A stretch of DNA of 64,000 bases from Mycolicibacterium setense (lineage in GTDB: Bacteria; Actinomycetota; Actinomycetes; Mycobacteriales; Mycobacteriaceae): assembly GCF_000805385.1 (NCBI RefSeq), contig NZ_JTJW01000005.1, forward strand, positions 744,001-808,000. The letters are read 5' to 3'. A program made the position numbers and the translations under genes. The notes below the pieces were generated by a model. It had not been told where the DNA came from, did not search any database, and worked only from the letters and a program-made list of their open reading frames with translations. Each line of letters starts with the position of its first letter. The first letter of the stretch is position 1. Of this stretch, positions 32,574-41,824 are shown in pieces.

Positions 32574-35500
32574 GTGGGGATGCGGCCCGCGGCGAGGATG
32601 CCGAAGTTGACGCGACGTAGTCGGGTCCTGATCGGGCTGGCACTGGTGGCGGTGCTGGCGTTGCTGATCGGACCCCGGGTGGTCGACACCTATGTCGACT
32701 GGTTGTGGTTCGGCGAATTGGGGTATCGCTCGGTGTTCACCACCGTGCTGGCCACCCGGCTCATCGTGTTCCTCGTGGTGGGGTTGCTCATCGGAGCGGT
32801 GGTGTTCGCCGGGCTGGCCCTGGCCTACCGCAACCGCCCGGTGTTCGTCCCGGCTACCGGCCCGAACGATCCGGTGGCGCGTTACCGCACCACCGTGCTC
32901 GCCCGGTTGCGGCTGTTCGGAATCGGGGTGCCGGTCTTCATCGGCCTGCTGGCCGGCGTGATCGCTCAGAGCTATTGGGTGCGGGTGCAGTTGTTCCTGC
33001 ACGGGAGTGACTTCGGGATCACCGATCCCCAGTTCGGCCGCGATCTGGGCTTCTACGCGTTCGATCTGCCGTTCTACCGGTTGGTGCTGACCTACCTGTT
33101 CGTCGCGACGTTCCTGGCGTTCATCGCGAATCTGCTGGGGCACTATGTGTTCGGCGGGATTCGGCTGGCCGGCCGCAGTGGAGCGCTGAGCCGGGCCGCC
33201 CGCATCCAACTGATCAGCCTGGTCGGTTTCCTGATCGTGCTTAAGGCACTCGCGTACTGGCTGGACCGTTACGAATTGCTGAGCAACACTCGCGCCGGCA
33301 AGCCGTTCACCGGTGCCGGCTACACAGACATCAACGCCGTGCTGCCGGCCAAGCTGATCCTGCTGGCCATCGCTGTGATCTGTGCGGTGGCGGTGTTCTC
33401 GGCGATCGTGCTGCGCGACTTGCGGATTCCGGCCATCGGCGTGGTGCTGTTGCTGCTGAGCTCTCTGGTGGTCGGGGCGGGGTGGCCGTTGATCGTCGAG
33501 CAGTTCAGCGTCAAGCCCAACGCCGCGCAGAAGGAGAGCGAGTACATCAGCCGCAGTATCACCGCGACGCGGCAGGCCTACGGGCTCACCGACGACACGG
33601 TGACGTACCGCAATTACGAGAGCAACGGTCAGACGACCGCCGCGCAGGTTGCGGCGGACCGGGCCACCACGTCGAATATCCGGCTGCTCGATCCGACGAT
33701 CGTCAGCCCCGCGTTCACGCAGTTCCAGCAGGGCAAGAACTTCTACTTCTTCCCGGACCAGCTGGCCATCGACCGCTATGCCGGTCCCGACGGGAATCCT
33801 CGCGACTTCGTCGTCGCCGCACGTGAACTCAACCCGGATCGGCTGATCGAGAACCAGCGCGACTGGATCAACCGGCACACCGTGTACACGCACGGCAACG
33901 GGTTCATCGCCTCGCCGGCCAACACGGTGCGCGGAATCGCCAACGACCCCAACCAGAACGGCGGTTACCCGGAGTTCCTCGCCAGCGTCGTCGGTGCCAA
34001 CGGCAAGGTCGTCTCACCCGGCCCCGCACCGCTCGATCAGCCGCGCGTCTACTTCGGGCCGGTCATCTCCGACACCGCCGCTGACTACGCGATCGTCGGC
34101 AAGAACGGTGATGCCGACCGCGAGTACGACTACGAGACCAACACCGACACCAAGAACTACACATACTCGGGCACCGGCGGAGTGCCGATCGGCAACTGGC
34201 TGGCGCGGTCGGTGTTCGCCGCCAAGTTCGCCGAGCGAAACTTCCTGCTGTCCAACGTGATCGGTGAGAACAGCAAGATCCTGTTCAACCGGGATCCGGC
34301 CGAGCGGGTGGAGGCGGTGGCGCCGTGGCTGACCACCGACACGAGCGTGTACCCGGCGATCGTCAACAAGCGCATGGTCTGGATCGTCGACGGCTACACA
34401 ACACTGGACAACTACCCGTATTCGGAGCTGACCACGCTGTCGAGTGCGACAGCTGATTCCAACGAGGTCGCGGTCAACCGGCTGGCTCCCGACAAGCAGG
34501 TGTCCTACATCCGCAACTCCGTCAAGGCCACGGTCGACGCCTACGACGGCACGGTGACGCTGTACGCCCAGGACGAACAGGATCCCGTTCTCAAGGCCTG
34601 GATGAGCGTGTTCCCGGGCACCGTCAAACCGAAGGCCGACATCTCCCCGGAGTTGCAGTCGCACCTGCGTTATCCCGAAGACCTGTTCAAGGTCCAGCGG
34701 TCCCTGCTGACCAAGTACCACGTCGACGATCCGGTGAAGTTCTTCACCAACGCCGATTTCTGGAATGTGCCGCTGGATCCCAACCCCAACGCGAGCAGCT
34801 ACCAGCCGCCGTACTACATCGTGGCCCGGGACCTGGCCAACAACGACAATTCGTCGTCGTTCCAGCTGACCAGCGCGCTGAACTGGCTGCAGCGTGAGTT
34901 CCTCGCCGCCTATGTCAGCGCCAGCTCGGATCCGTCGAGCTACGGCAAGATCACGGTGCTGACCATCCCGGGTGAGGTCAAGGGCCCGAAGCAGGCGTTC
35001 AACGCGATCAGTACCGACACTGCCGTGACACAGGACCTCGGTGTGATCGGGCGCGACAACCTGAACCGGATCCGGTGGGGCAACCTGTTGACCCTGCCGG
35101 TCGCTGACGGCGGATTGCTGTACGTGGCACCGGTTTACGCGTCCCCCGGTACCAGCGACGCGGCATCGACCTATCCGCGCCTGATCCGGGTGGCCATGCT
35201 CTACGGCGACAAGGTCGGGTACGGCCCGACCGTCAGTGACGCGCTGACCGAGTTGTTCGGCCCGGGGGCGGGAGCGACCGCCACCAATGTGGCTCCCACT
35301 GACGGCAGGCCGCAGGCCATAGCCAATCCGGAAGCGCCGCCGGCCGCCCAGCCGCCGGCCGGTCCGGACGGTCAGGCGCCGCAGGTCGTCGCGCCGCCGG
35401 CCGGGGCGATCCCGCCCGGTGAGCCGGTGCAGTTGTCGCCCGCCAAGGCCGCCGCCCTCAAGGAGGTCGAATCGGCCCTGACGGAGGCGCAGGATGCGCA

Positions 35501-35582
35501 GCGCAGCGGTGACTTCGGCAAGTACGGGCAGGCGCTGCAGCGTTTGAACGATGCGATGAAGAAGTTCGATTCGTCCAAGTAG
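32574..35582 (+). CDS. UPF0182 large integral membrane protein
   Basis: The 1002-residue protein has seven or so hydrophobic segments in its first 300 residues, then a long extracytoplasmic part, and a Pro/Ala-rich linker near residue 900-945 with a helical, charged C-terminus. This is the UPF0182 family, counterpart of Rv3193c. Function is unknown; location in the envelope next to a PDZ-Lon protease is conserved in mycobacteria. A GTG at 32574 and an ATG at 32580 are both possible starts. Confidence 0.92.
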   Translation: MGMRPAARMPKLTRRSRVLIGLALVAVLALLIGPRVVDTYVDWLWFGELGYRSVFTTVLATRLIVFLVVGLLIGAVVFAGLALAYRNRPVFVPATGPNDPVARYRTTVLARLRLFGIGVPVFIGLLAGVIAQSYWVRVQLFLHGSDFGITDPQFGRDLGFYAFDLPFYRLVLTYLFVATFLAFIANLLGHYVFGGIRLAGRSGALSRAARIQLISLVGFLIVLKALAYWLDRYELLSNTRAGKPFTGAGYTDINAVLPAKLILLAIAVICAVAVFSAIVLRDLRIPAIGVVLLLLSSLVVGAGWPLIVEQFSVKPNAAQKESEYISRSITATRQAYGLTDDTVTYRNYESNGQTTAAQVAADRATTSNIRLLDPTIVSPAFTQFQQGKNFYFFPDQLAIDRYAGPDGNPRDFVVAARELNPDRLIENQRDWINRHTVYTHGNGFIASPANTVRGIANDPNQNGGYPEFLASVVGANGKVVSPGPAPLDQPRVYFGPVISDTAADYAIVGKNGDADREYDYETNTDTKNYTYSGTGGVPIGNWLARSVFAAKFAERNFLLSNVIGENSKILFNRDPAERVEAVAPWLTTDTSVYPAIVNKRMVWIVDGYTTLDNYPYSELTTLSSATADSNEVAVNRLAPDKQVSYIRNSVKATVDAYDGTVTLYAQDEQDPVLKAWMSVFPGTVKPKADISPELQSHLRYPEDLFKVQRSLLTKYHVDDPVKFFTNADFWNVPLDPNPNASSYQPPYYIVARDLANNDNSSSFQLTSALNWLQREFLAAYVSASSDPSSYGKITVLTIPGEVKGPKQAFNAISTDTAVTQDLGVIGRDNLNRIRWGNLLTLPVADGGLLYVAPVYASPGTSDAASTYPRLIRVAMLYGDKVGYGPTVSDALTELFGPGAGATATNVAPTDGRPQAIANPEAPPAAQPPAGPDGQAPQVVAPPAGAIPPGEPVQLSPAKAAALKEVESALTEAQDAQRSGDFGKYGQALQRLNDAMKKFDSSK

Positions 35583-35596
35583 CGCAGCGGGTTGGC

Positions 35597-35642
35597 GCGA
35601 CAGAAGTGCCCACTTTCCTTGGAAGGTGGGCACTTCTGTCGC
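35597..35642 (+). terminator. Long hairpin after the UPF0182 gene
   Basis: GCGACAGAAGTGCCCAC (35597-35613) pairs perfectly over 17 bp with GTGGGCACTTCTGTCGC (35626-35642), and the bases between can extend the stem nearly to the loop. It begins 15 bp after the stop codon. There is no T-run after it. It most likely ends the transcript. Confidence 0.7.
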
Positions 35643-35750
35643 AGCTGGTCCCGCCTGAGCTGGCCGCCAAGTAGATGCCAAGTGGCCGCGGCGATGCTGT
35701 GCGCCGAGAATTCGCACGTGCTGTCGAGCGCCATTTCCTGGAGGATCCCG

Positions 35751-37145
35751 ATGACCATGACCGACCTTCCGCACGAGGGCCTGGACGATGCCCTGGAAGG
35801 GTTACGAGCCCATGTTGCCGCGCCTGTCGCATTGCCGGGGGAAGCCGGCTATGAGCGGGCCACCCCGTGGAATGTGGCGGCCACCGTGGCGCCCGCGGCG
35901 GTGGTGTTGGCGTCCACGGCCTACGACATCGCCAACACCGTCGGCTTCGCGGCCGCAAAGGGTTACCGGGTGGGCGTGCAGGCCACCGGCCACGGTGCTT
36001 TGTCTGTCGCCTCCGACACGATCCTCGTGGTGACCTCTGCCATGACCGACGTGACCGTGGACCCGGTGACCCGCACCGCGCGGGTGGCGGCCGGGGCTAC
36101 GTGGCAGCACGTGCTCGACGCGGCATCGCCGCACGGGCTCGCGGGGTTGGGTGGTTCCGCGCCCGGCGTCGGTGTCGTCGGATTCCTGACCGGCGCGGGC
36201 ATCGGTCCGTTGGTGCGCTCGGTGGGGCTGTCGTCGGACTATGTGCGGTCCTTCGAGTTGGTCACCGGCGCAGGGGAGTTGCTGCGCGCGTCGCCGGAGG
36301 AGAACGCGGAGCTGTTCTGGGGTCTGCGCGGCGGCAAGTCGACGTTGGGCATCGTCACGGCCGTCGAGATCGATCTGCTCCCGATCTCCGAGTTTTATGG
36401 CGGCGCGGTGTATTTCGACGGTGCGGATGCCGCGGTGGTGCTGCGCGAATGGGCCGGTTGGTGCGCTGACCTACCCGAATCGGTCTCTACATCCATTGCC
36501 CTGCAGCAGCTTCCGCCGCTGCCCGCGATTCCCGAGCCGCTGGCCGGCCGCTTCACGGTCGCGGTGCGCTACGCCGCCCTCGGCGATTTCGCCGAGGCCG
36601 AACGGCTCCTGGCGCCGATGCGGGCGATCGCCACCCCGGTCCTCGACACCGTGGCAGTGATGCCGTACGCCGCAATCGGTGCGGTGCATGCCGATCCGGT
36701 CGACCCGATGCCGATCTACGAACATCACACGCTGCTGCGGGAATTGACCGCGGAGGCCGTCGAGGTACTTCTGGGCGCGGCCGGGCCGGATTCCGGTTCG
36801 GTGCAGACCATCGTCGAAGTCCGGATGCTCGGCGGGGCGTTGGCGCGCGAGGGGCGACATCGCAGCGCGTTCTGCCATCGTGACGCGGCTTTCGCGGTGA
36901 GCACCGTCGGCGTCCTGGTGCCTCCGATGGCCGAAGCCGTGGCGCCTCAGGCCGGCGCATTGATCGTCGCGCTGTCGCAATGGTCCAGCGGCGGCCAGTT
37001 GGTCAATTTCGCGCCCTCTGAGGACGCTGGGCGGGCTGTACGGGTCTACGACGAGGAGAGCCGGCACTGGCTGGCCGCCCTGGCCGAGCGGCACGACCCG
37101 GCCGGTGTGTTCCGATGCGGCCAGGTGGTGCGTTTCGTGGACTGA
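35751..37145 (+). CDS. FAD-linked oxidase (PCMH/VAO type, BBE-like)
   Basis: The 464-residue protein has an N-terminal FAD-binding PCMH domain at about 35-205. Its typical pieces are GYRVGVQATGHG (FAD pyrophosphate loop; the His of the GGHS-like site is present), GGSAPGVGVVGFLTGAGIGP and GLRGGKSTLGIVTAVEIDL. The C-terminus ends in the berberine-bridge-like DPAGVFRCGQ. Such enzymes oxidise alcohols, sugars or amines with FAD. A TCCTGGAGGA ribosome-binding site precedes the ATG at 35751. No pathway context is visible next to the tRNA. Confidence 0.88.
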   Translation: MTMTDLPHEGLDDALEGLRAHVAAPVALPGEAGYERATPWNVAATVAPAAVVLASTAYDIANTVGFAAAKGYRVGVQATGHGALSVASDTILVVTSAMTDVTVDPVTRTARVAAGATWQHVLDAASPHGLAGLGGSAPGVGVVGFLTGAGIGPLVRSVGLSSDYVRSFELVTGAGELLRASPEENAELFWGLRGGKSTLGIVTAVEIDLLPISEFYGGAVYFDGADAAVVLREWAGWCADLPESVSTSIALQQLPPLPAIPEPLAGRFTVAVRYAALGDFAEAERLLAPMRAIATPVLDTVAVMPYAAIGAVHADPVDPMPIYEHHTLLRELTAEAVEVLLGAAGPDSGSVQTIVEVRMLGGALAREGRHRSAFCHRDAAFAVSTVGVLVPPMAEAVAPQAGALIVALSQWSSGGQLVNFAPSEDAGRAVRVYDEESRHWLAALAERHDPAGVFRCGQVVRFVD

Positions 37146-37212
37146 TCGTGAGCCGGATTTCGGGTCGCGATCTATGTCCTATCGGGCCAAAAACCGGCTC
37201 TGAGCAGACGAT

Positions 37213-37242
37213 TTGGAACTGTGCCGACCACCCCGGTAACCT
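37213..37242 (+). promoter_or_regulatory. Promoter of the initiator tRNA
   Basis: TTGGAA (37213-37218) and TAACCT (37237-37242) are separated by 18 bp and lie 12 bp before the mature tRNA 5' end, as expected for a strong tRNA promoter with a short 5' leader. Confidence 0.55.
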
Positions 37243-37254
37243 TCTATTTACCAA

Positions 37255-37328
37255 CGCGGGGTGGAGCAGCTCGGTAGCTCGCTGGGCTCATAACCCAGAG
37301 GTCGCAGGTTCGAATCCTGTCCCCGCTA
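37255..37328 (+). tRNA. tRNA-fMet (initiator), anticodon CAT
   Basis: The 74-nt sequence folds as a cloverleaf with acceptor CGCGGGG/CCCCGCT, anticodon loop CTCATAA and T-loop GGTTCGAATCC. The three consecutive G-C pairs in the anticodon stem (GGG/CCC) and the unpaired 1:72 position (C against T) are the hallmarks of an initiator tRNA rather than elongator tRNA-Met. CCA is not encoded. Confidence 0.95.
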
Positions 37329-37333
37329 CTAGC

Positions 37334-37372
37334 GAGAATGGCCCTCGGAGATCATCTCCGGGGGCCATTCTC
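37334..37372 (+). terminator. Terminator after tRNA-fMet
   Basis: GAGAATGGCCC with CGGAG pairs with CTCCG and GGGCCATTCTC around ATCAT, giving a stem of about 16 bp directly after the tRNA 3' end, followed by TATT. Confidence 0.85.
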
Positions 37373-37401
37373 TATTGCATGTGAATGGATTGCGCGCCCG
37401 G

Positions 37402-38445
37402 TTACCCCGGCCGATTGGCAGACGCGAACAGGTTGATCCCGGCCGCTTCGCGCCGCACCTGCACCCGCGCGGTCCCGAACTCCGATTGCGCGAACAGATC
37501 CGCCAAGTCTTGCGGGGACCGATGGATCAGTCTCCAGTCGAGCAGGTGGTCCATGAAGGCGCGGTCGGGGTTGTCGACGTCGAAGTTGCCGACGATCGCG
37601 GTGCCACCGGGCCGCAGGCGGTGGTACATCCAGTCGAGCAGCCTCACCACGAGGTGATCGGCCAGGTAGTCGATGAGGCCGATCGAATACACCAGATCCT
37701 GGTCACCCAACTCGAGTACTTGGCGTCCTAGAGCGATCTTGACGACATTGGCTTGCACGAACTCAACTCGTCCGGTCACGCCGATGCTGCGCGCGATGCT
37801 CGTGGCGTAGGCCAAAGCCTGGTCGTCGATGTCCAAGCAGGTGGCGATGATGTCGGGGTGGTCCGGCTCGCCGAAGATGTCGAAGATCTCACGGGCCGGC
37901 CCACAGGCCAGGCTGGTGATCGCGGTTGGCCTGCCGTGGCAGGACTGCGCGATATCGACGATAATGTCCCGCAATAGTTTTCGTCGATTCTTGACCGCTC
38001 TGGAGGCCGGAATCCCGAGAAACCAGCGGTCGATGTAGGGGCCGAGTCTGCCGGCTCCGTCCGGTTGGTCGTCGTAGACCATCTGCAACGTCAGGTAGTC
38101 ACCTGCGTAGCCGCGGGGCTTGGTGTAGGACCGGTCGATGAGGGTGCTCAGCCCCAGGTACGGGTAGGTCTCCCGGCGTACGAAGGTACCCATCTCGTCG
38201 GCGCCAGGTGTGCCGGAGCGCAGGTGGAGGTGAATCTGATCGGAAAGCGCATCGCAGGCGGAGTCAACTCGTGTTTGCACTTCATCGTTCGTGGCGTGAC
38301 CGTCGATGATCAGCCTGTCCGCAGCCGTCATCGCTGCGTTGAAACTCGCCGCGGTGAGCGCAAGTGGATGCGGCATCCCGTTGGCGGACATGGGAGATGC
38401 GGGGATAGCGCCGTCTTGGAGCGGGATCGCGTCGGCAATTGTCAT
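37402..38445 (-). CDS. Class I SAM-dependent methyltransferase
   Basis: The 347-residue protein has a helical N-terminal half of about 165 residues and a Rossmann methyltransferase domain with motif I SLACGPAR at 178-185 and the acidic adenosine-ribose strand CLDIDDQ at 203-209. The SLACGPAxE-like motif is shared with enzymes annotated as extracellular-factor (3-hydroxypalmitate methyl ester) synthases, but I cannot confirm that substrate. It diverges from the MFS exporter, and a palindromic operator lies between them. It converges on the tRNA terminator. Confidence 0.8.
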   Translation of the reverse strand: MTIADAIPLQDGAIPASPMSANGMPHPLALTAASFNAAMTAADRLIIDGHATNDEVQTRVDSACDALSDQIHLHLRSGTPGADEMGTFVRRETYPYLGLSTLIDRSYTKPRGYAGDYLTLQMVYDDQPDGAGRLGPYIDRWFLGIPASRAVKNRRKLLRDIIVDIAQSCHGRPTAITSLACGPAREIFDIFGEPDHPDIIATCLDIDDQALAYATSIARSIGVTGRVEFVQANVVKIALGRQVLELGDQDLVYSIGLIDYLADHLVVRLLDWMYHRLRPGGTAIVGNFDVDNPDRAFMDHLLDWRLIHRSPQDLADLFAQSEFGTARVQVRREAAGINLFASANRPG

Positions 38446-38533
38446 TGCGTCTCCTCAGAGTGGGCCGCCGAAGCTGCCGTGGGCAGATGCTCACACAGGG
38501 AGATGCTCTCGCCCCGGCGCCGCGGGCGTATGC

Positions 38534-38547
38534 AGTAGTGCACTACT
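38534..38547. promoter_or_regulatory. Palindromic operator upstream of the MFS exporter (copy 1)
   Basis: AGTAGTGCACTACT is a perfect 14-bp palindrome in the divergent region between the methyltransferase and the exporter. Its 12-bp core GTAGTGCACTAC recurs at 40165-40176 before the next gene. Repetition at two promoters makes chance unlikely. Confidence 0.75.
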
Positions 38548-38672
38548 CAATTTCTGCCAGCGTCAATTTGTGTGCTGCCGCGGAGCCCGAAAACTGGTTT
38601 CCCTCATGTCGGGTGTCCCACCTACCCTGGGTGGCTGCGAAGACGAAGTCTCGGGGGAGACAGGGAGAGGTA

Positions 38673-40118
38673 ATGACGACGGGCCCGAGCACCCGGGAGA
38701 TCGCGACGCAGCCGCGCGCCCTGGCGAGCGCAAATGTCATCATCGCGCTGTTGGTGGGGTCGGCGTTCGTGATGATCCTCAACGAGACGATCATGAGCGT
38801 GGCGCTGCCCGCCCTGATCGTCGACCTGGACATCTCCGCGAGCACCGCGCAATGGCTGACCAGTGGCTTCCTGTTGACCATGGCCGTCGTCATCCCGATG
38901 TCGGGCTCGCTGTTGCAGCGCTTTCCGGTGCGCAGCATCTACCTGGGGTCGATGGCGTTGTTCTGTACCGGCACGCTGGTCGCCGCGCTGGCGCCTGGAT
39001 TCGCGGTCCTGCTGATCGGACGGATCGTGCAGGCCTGCGGCACCGCCGTCATGATGCCGTTGTTGATGACGACGGTCATGACGTTGATCCCGGCCGATCG
39101 GCGCGGCCAGATGATGGGCACTATCTCGATCGTCATCGCCGTCGCACCGGCGATCGGACCCACATTGTCGGGATTCATCCTGGGCTCACTCGACTGGCGG
39201 TGGATGTTCTGGATCGTGCTGCCCATCGCGCTGGCGGCGCTCAGTGCCGGGATGGCATGGCTGCGGGTCGGCGATGAGCGTGAAGAACCGACCCCGATCG
39301 ATCCCATTTCGGTACCGCTGTCGGCGATTGCGTTCGCGGGCTTGGTGTTCGGGCTGTCGCTGATGGGGGAGTCCGCACACGGTCAGCAGTCGTTGCCCGC
39401 GTGGGTGCCGATGACGATCGGTGCGGTGGCCATGGTGCTCTTCGGTGCGCGGCAGATACAGCTGCAGCGACGCGACCGCGCATTCCTGGATCTGCGGCCG
39501 TTCACCTATCGGCGGTTCTCGGTGTCGCTGGGCCTGGTGGTCCTGGGCTTCATGGGGCTCTTCGGCGCGATCATCATGGTGCCGCTGTATGTCCAGGACG
39601 TGTTGAAGCAGAGCGCGTTGGTCGCCGGGTTGGCGACGTTGCCGGGCGGTCTGCTGATGGGATTGGCCGGTCCATTGGTCGGGCGGGCGTATGACCGGCA
39701 CGGTGCCCGGGTGCTCGTCGTGCCCGGTTCGGTACTGCTGTGTGTGTCGTTGTGGGGATTCACGTTGTTGTCGGCGGCGTCGCCGGTGTGGGAACTCGTT
39801 GTGTTGCAGACGATCATGATGGTGGGCTTGTCGATGATGTTCACCCCGTTGATGACTGACGCGCTCGGCGTCCTACCCGACCGGCTCTATTCACATGGCA
39901 GTGCCATCTTGACGACGCTGCAACAGGTGGCGGGCGCGGCGGGCACAGCCCTGTTCGTGACCGTGATGACCAAGGCGTCCCGCTCGGGTGGGGCGCCGGA
40001 TCTGCCTGGCGTGCATGCGGCTTTCATGGCCGCCGCGGTGATCAGCGTGATCGCGGTGGTCACGTCGTTCTTCACGGCGCCGCGTCCGAGTCCCGCGGGC
40101 GGTACGCCGACGCATTGA
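38673..40118 (+). CDS. DHA2-type MFS drug/metabolite exporter
   Basis: The 481-residue protein has about 14 hydrophobic segments. TM1 carries VMILNETIMSVALPALIVDL (the D/N-x-T-I-x-x-x-A-L-P signature of DHA2 exporters), and motif C-like IAVAPAIGPTLSGFIL occurs in TM5. Relatives such as EmrB and LfrA export drugs, dyes or lipophilic metabolites by proton antiport. The ATG at 38673 has GGGAGAGG upstream; the open frame to 38439 crosses the operator and is not used. It probably shares control with the small repeat protein downstream. Confidence 0.92.
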   Translation: MTTGPSTREIATQPRALASANVIIALLVGSAFVMILNETIMSVALPALIVDLDISASTAQWLTSGFLLTMAVVIPMSGSLLQRFPVRSIYLGSMALFCTGTLVAALAPGFAVLLIGRIVQACGTAVMMPLLMTTVMTLIPADRRGQMMGTISIVIAVAPAIGPTLSGFILGSLDWRWMFWIVLPIALAALSAGMAWLRVGDEREEPTPIDPISVPLSAIAFAGLVFGLSLMGESAHGQQSLPAWVPMTIGAVAMVLFGARQIQLQRRDRAFLDLRPFTYRRFSVSLGLVVLGFMGLFGAIIMVPLYVQDVLKQSALVAGLATLPGGLLMGLAGPLVGRAYDRHGARVLVVPGSVLLCVSLWGFTLLSAASPVWELVVLQTIMMVGLSMMFTPLMTDALGVLPDRLYSHGSAILTTLQQVAGAAGTALFVTVMTKASRSGGAPDLPGVHAAFMAAAVISVIAVVTSFFTAPRPSPAGGTPTH

Positions 40119-40164
40119 CGCGGGAGGGAACTGCGCAATTTCTCGTAAGTCCGTCAGCAGTCGA

Positions 40165-40176
40165 GTAGTGCACTAC
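40165..40176. promoter_or_regulatory. Palindromic operator upstream of the small repeat protein (copy 2)
   Basis: GTAGTGCACTAC is identical to the core of the palindrome at 38534-38547 and lies 82 bp before the start at 40258. It suggests that the exporter and this gene answer to the same regulator. Confidence 0.75.
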
Positions 40177-40257
40177 GCATGCGTCATGCCCTGATTGCGG
40201 CCGACAGTGGATGTGCCCATCAACCGGGGGCATCGGCGCGCGACACAGGAGATCAAC

Positions 40258-40551
40258 ATGAGCTGGAGATGGACTGGCAATCACGGGGACGCACCGTCGG
40301 CGGCAGCCGCGGCCACCGAATCGGGTGCGGGCCCCGGCGAGGCGATCTTCGAGGTCAACGACGGCGGGACCGTCGGCCTCTACATCTTCGACAACCACAC
40401 CGGCACGGGTGGACGCGCGTGGCACTGGACCGGAAATCATGCCGATGCCCCATCGGCGGTGGCCGCCGCAAACGCGGTCGGCGCCGGCCCGGGTGAGGCC
40501 GTCTACGCCGTGAACGACGGTGGCACGGTGGGTCTTTACCTGCTCACCTGA
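40258..40551 (+). CDS. 97-residue protein made of two copies of one unit; function unknown
   Basis: I do not recognise this protein. It consists of two repeats of about 44 residues joined by HTGTGGRA: the first opens WRWTGNHGDAPSA and ends VNDGGTVGLYIFDN, the second opens WHWTGNHADAPSA and ends VNDGGTVGLYLLT. Each has W-x-WTGNH, DAPSA, GAGPGEA and VNDGGTVGLY. There is no Cys, signal peptide or membrane helix. A CAGGAG ribosome-binding site precedes the ATG. The fold may be a small beta-type repeat of lectin or binding character, but this is a guess. Its promoter shares an operator with the upstream exporter. Confidence 0.9.
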   Translation: MSWRWTGNHGDAPSAAAAATESGAGPGEAIFEVNDGGTVGLYIFDNHTGTGGRAWHWTGNHADAPSAVAAANAVGAGPGEAVYAVNDGGTVGLYLLT

Positions 40552-40618
40552 ACTCCCTCGCCTCAGCGCAACCGGCGATCCCGGATGCGTTGAGGCGAGG
40601 TGGGGCACAATCGAACCC

Positions 40619-41356
40619 GTGCAGAAAGTCGTGATCATCACCGGCGCGGGCAGTGGCATCGGCCGTGCGACGGCCCGGGTCCTGTTGGATGCCGGCCATC
40701 GGGTGGTGCTGGCGGGCCGGCGCCCCGAACCGCTGAGCGCTGTCGCTGACGGGAACCCGAATGCCCGTGTCGTCCCGACTGATGTCACGGATTCAGCCTC
40801 GGTGCAGGCTCTGTTCGCCGATGCGGTCTCCACCTTTGGGCGGGTCGATGTGCTGTTCAACAACGCAGGTGTGTTCGGACCGTCGGCTTCGATTTCCGAT
40901 ATCGAGGATGAGCAGTGGCATTCCACCTGGCGTACCAATGTCGACGGCGCAGTATTCTGCGCCCGAGAAGCCGCGCGCGTCATGGCCGCCCAGTTGCCGA
41001 GGGGCGGGCGCATCATCAACAACGGGTCGATCTCCGCTCACCGGCCGCGCCCCAAGAGCCTGGCCTACACCGTCACCAAGCACGCGATGAGTGGCTTGAC
41101 CGCGTCAATGTTGTTGGATCTGCGCGATGTCGACATCTGTGTCACCCAGATCGACATCGGCAATGCCGCCACCGACATGACCGCCGGTTTCAGCCACCAG
41201 ACCTTGCAGGCCGATGGAAGTCTCGCGGCTGAGCCGACTTTCGACGTCGAGCATGTGGCGCGTGCCGTTGCGCACCTGGTCGATCTGCCGCTGGAGGTTT
41301 CGGTCCCGTCGCTCACCGTGATGGCGCGGGCCATGCCGTACTTCGGCCGCGGCTGA
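40619..41356 (+). CDS. Short-chain dehydrogenase/reductase (classical SDR)
   Basis: The 245-residue SDR has TGAGSGIGRA near residue 8, NNAG near 83, the catalytic Ser in NNGSISAH, and Tyr-x-x-x-Lys in AYTVTKHA. The Arg/Asp after the second strand (AGRRPEP) suggests NADP(H) preference. The GTG at 40619 is the start nearest the Rossmann strand. It lies 67 bp after the small repeat protein in the same direction and ends before a terminator, so cotranscription is possible. Substrate unknown. Confidence 0.9.
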   Translation: MQKVVIITGAGSGIGRATARVLLDAGHRVVLAGRRPEPLSAVADGNPNARVVPTDVTDSASVQALFADAVSTFGRVDVLFNNAGVFGPSASISDIEDEQWHSTWRTNVDGAVFCAREAARVMAAQLPRGGRIINNGSISAHRPRPKSLAYTVTKHAMSGLTASMLLDLRDVDICVTQIDIGNAATDMTAGFSHQTLQADGSLAAEPTFDVEHVARAVAHLVDLPLEVSVPSLTVMARAMPYFGRG

Positions 41357-41376
41357 CGGTTCCACCCGTAAAACAA

Positions 41377-41408
41377 CAGAGCCGGAGGCCTTGGGGCCAC
41401 CGGCTCTG
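41377..41408. terminator. Hairpin between SDR and small convergent gene
   Basis: CAGAGCCGG (41377-41385) pairs with CCGGCTCTG (41400-41408), with an inner GGCC/GGCC pairing. It lies between convergent genes and can serve both. Confidence 0.75.
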
Positions 41409-41426
41409 GACAGCGGAGTCGCTATT

Positions 41427-41576
41427 TCAGTGAACTGAATCCTGAAGCTCGTACCGCTGGACGACTGCGATCAACTCTTCGCGAACCGACGAGTCGGGCA
41501 GCTGGTTGATCCGCGCGTAGAGGCGGCGCCGCATACTGGCCCGCTTCTGATTTGCACGAAATTGTGCGAACGACAT
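41427..41576 (-). CDS. Small basic protein of 49 residues, unknown function
   Basis: The frame MSFAQFRANQKRASMRRRLY and onward to YELQDSVH is short, basic and helical, with an AGAGGAG ribosome-binding site at a good distance before the ATG at 41576. Similar small proteins occur in mycobacteria, from memory. The longer frame to 41672 adds sequence without coding character. It converges on the SDR across a shared hairpin. No function can be proposed; a nucleic-acid-binding role is only suggested by its charge. Confidence 0.6.
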   Translation of the reverse strand: MSFAQFRANQKRASMRRRLYARINQLPDSSVREELIAVVQRYELQDSVH

Positions 41577-41756
41577 CCTTCTCACTCCTCTGAGCGCCCG
41601 GATCGCGGGCCCTCGCTTGTTTGTTGACATCCACACATCGGGGGTCGCCCGAAGAAAATGGGACCCCTCCATGCTCGCCGCCGGCGCAGATTAAAACCAA
41701 TTCTTAGAGTGTGAGTTCCACTACAGCCCAACGTGATTGACTGCGATGATGTGCCG

Positions 41757-41795
41757 GCGGTCACAGCAGGGCTCTGGGGTGATGCCGGTGACCGC
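41757..41795. promoter_or_regulatory. Widely spaced inverted repeat before the PucR gene
   Basis: GCGGTCAC (41757-41764) and GTGACCGC (41788-41795) are perfect inverted repeats with a 23-bp spacer, ending 29 bp before the PucR start. It may be an operator, perhaps for autoregulation. Weak evidence. Confidence 0.35.
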
Positions 41796-41824
41796 GGAAA
41801 CCTCGAATCTCAGAGGGTGGCCAC

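Noticed and set aside
34014..35774. 586-codon minus-strand open frame opposite the UPF0182 gene
   Set aside because: Arg/Val/Gly-rich antisense translation without any motif.
38439..38672. N-terminal extension of the MFS exporter frame
   Set aside because: It starts inside the divergent methyltransferase leader and crosses the palindromic operator; the TM1 signature starts soon after 38673.
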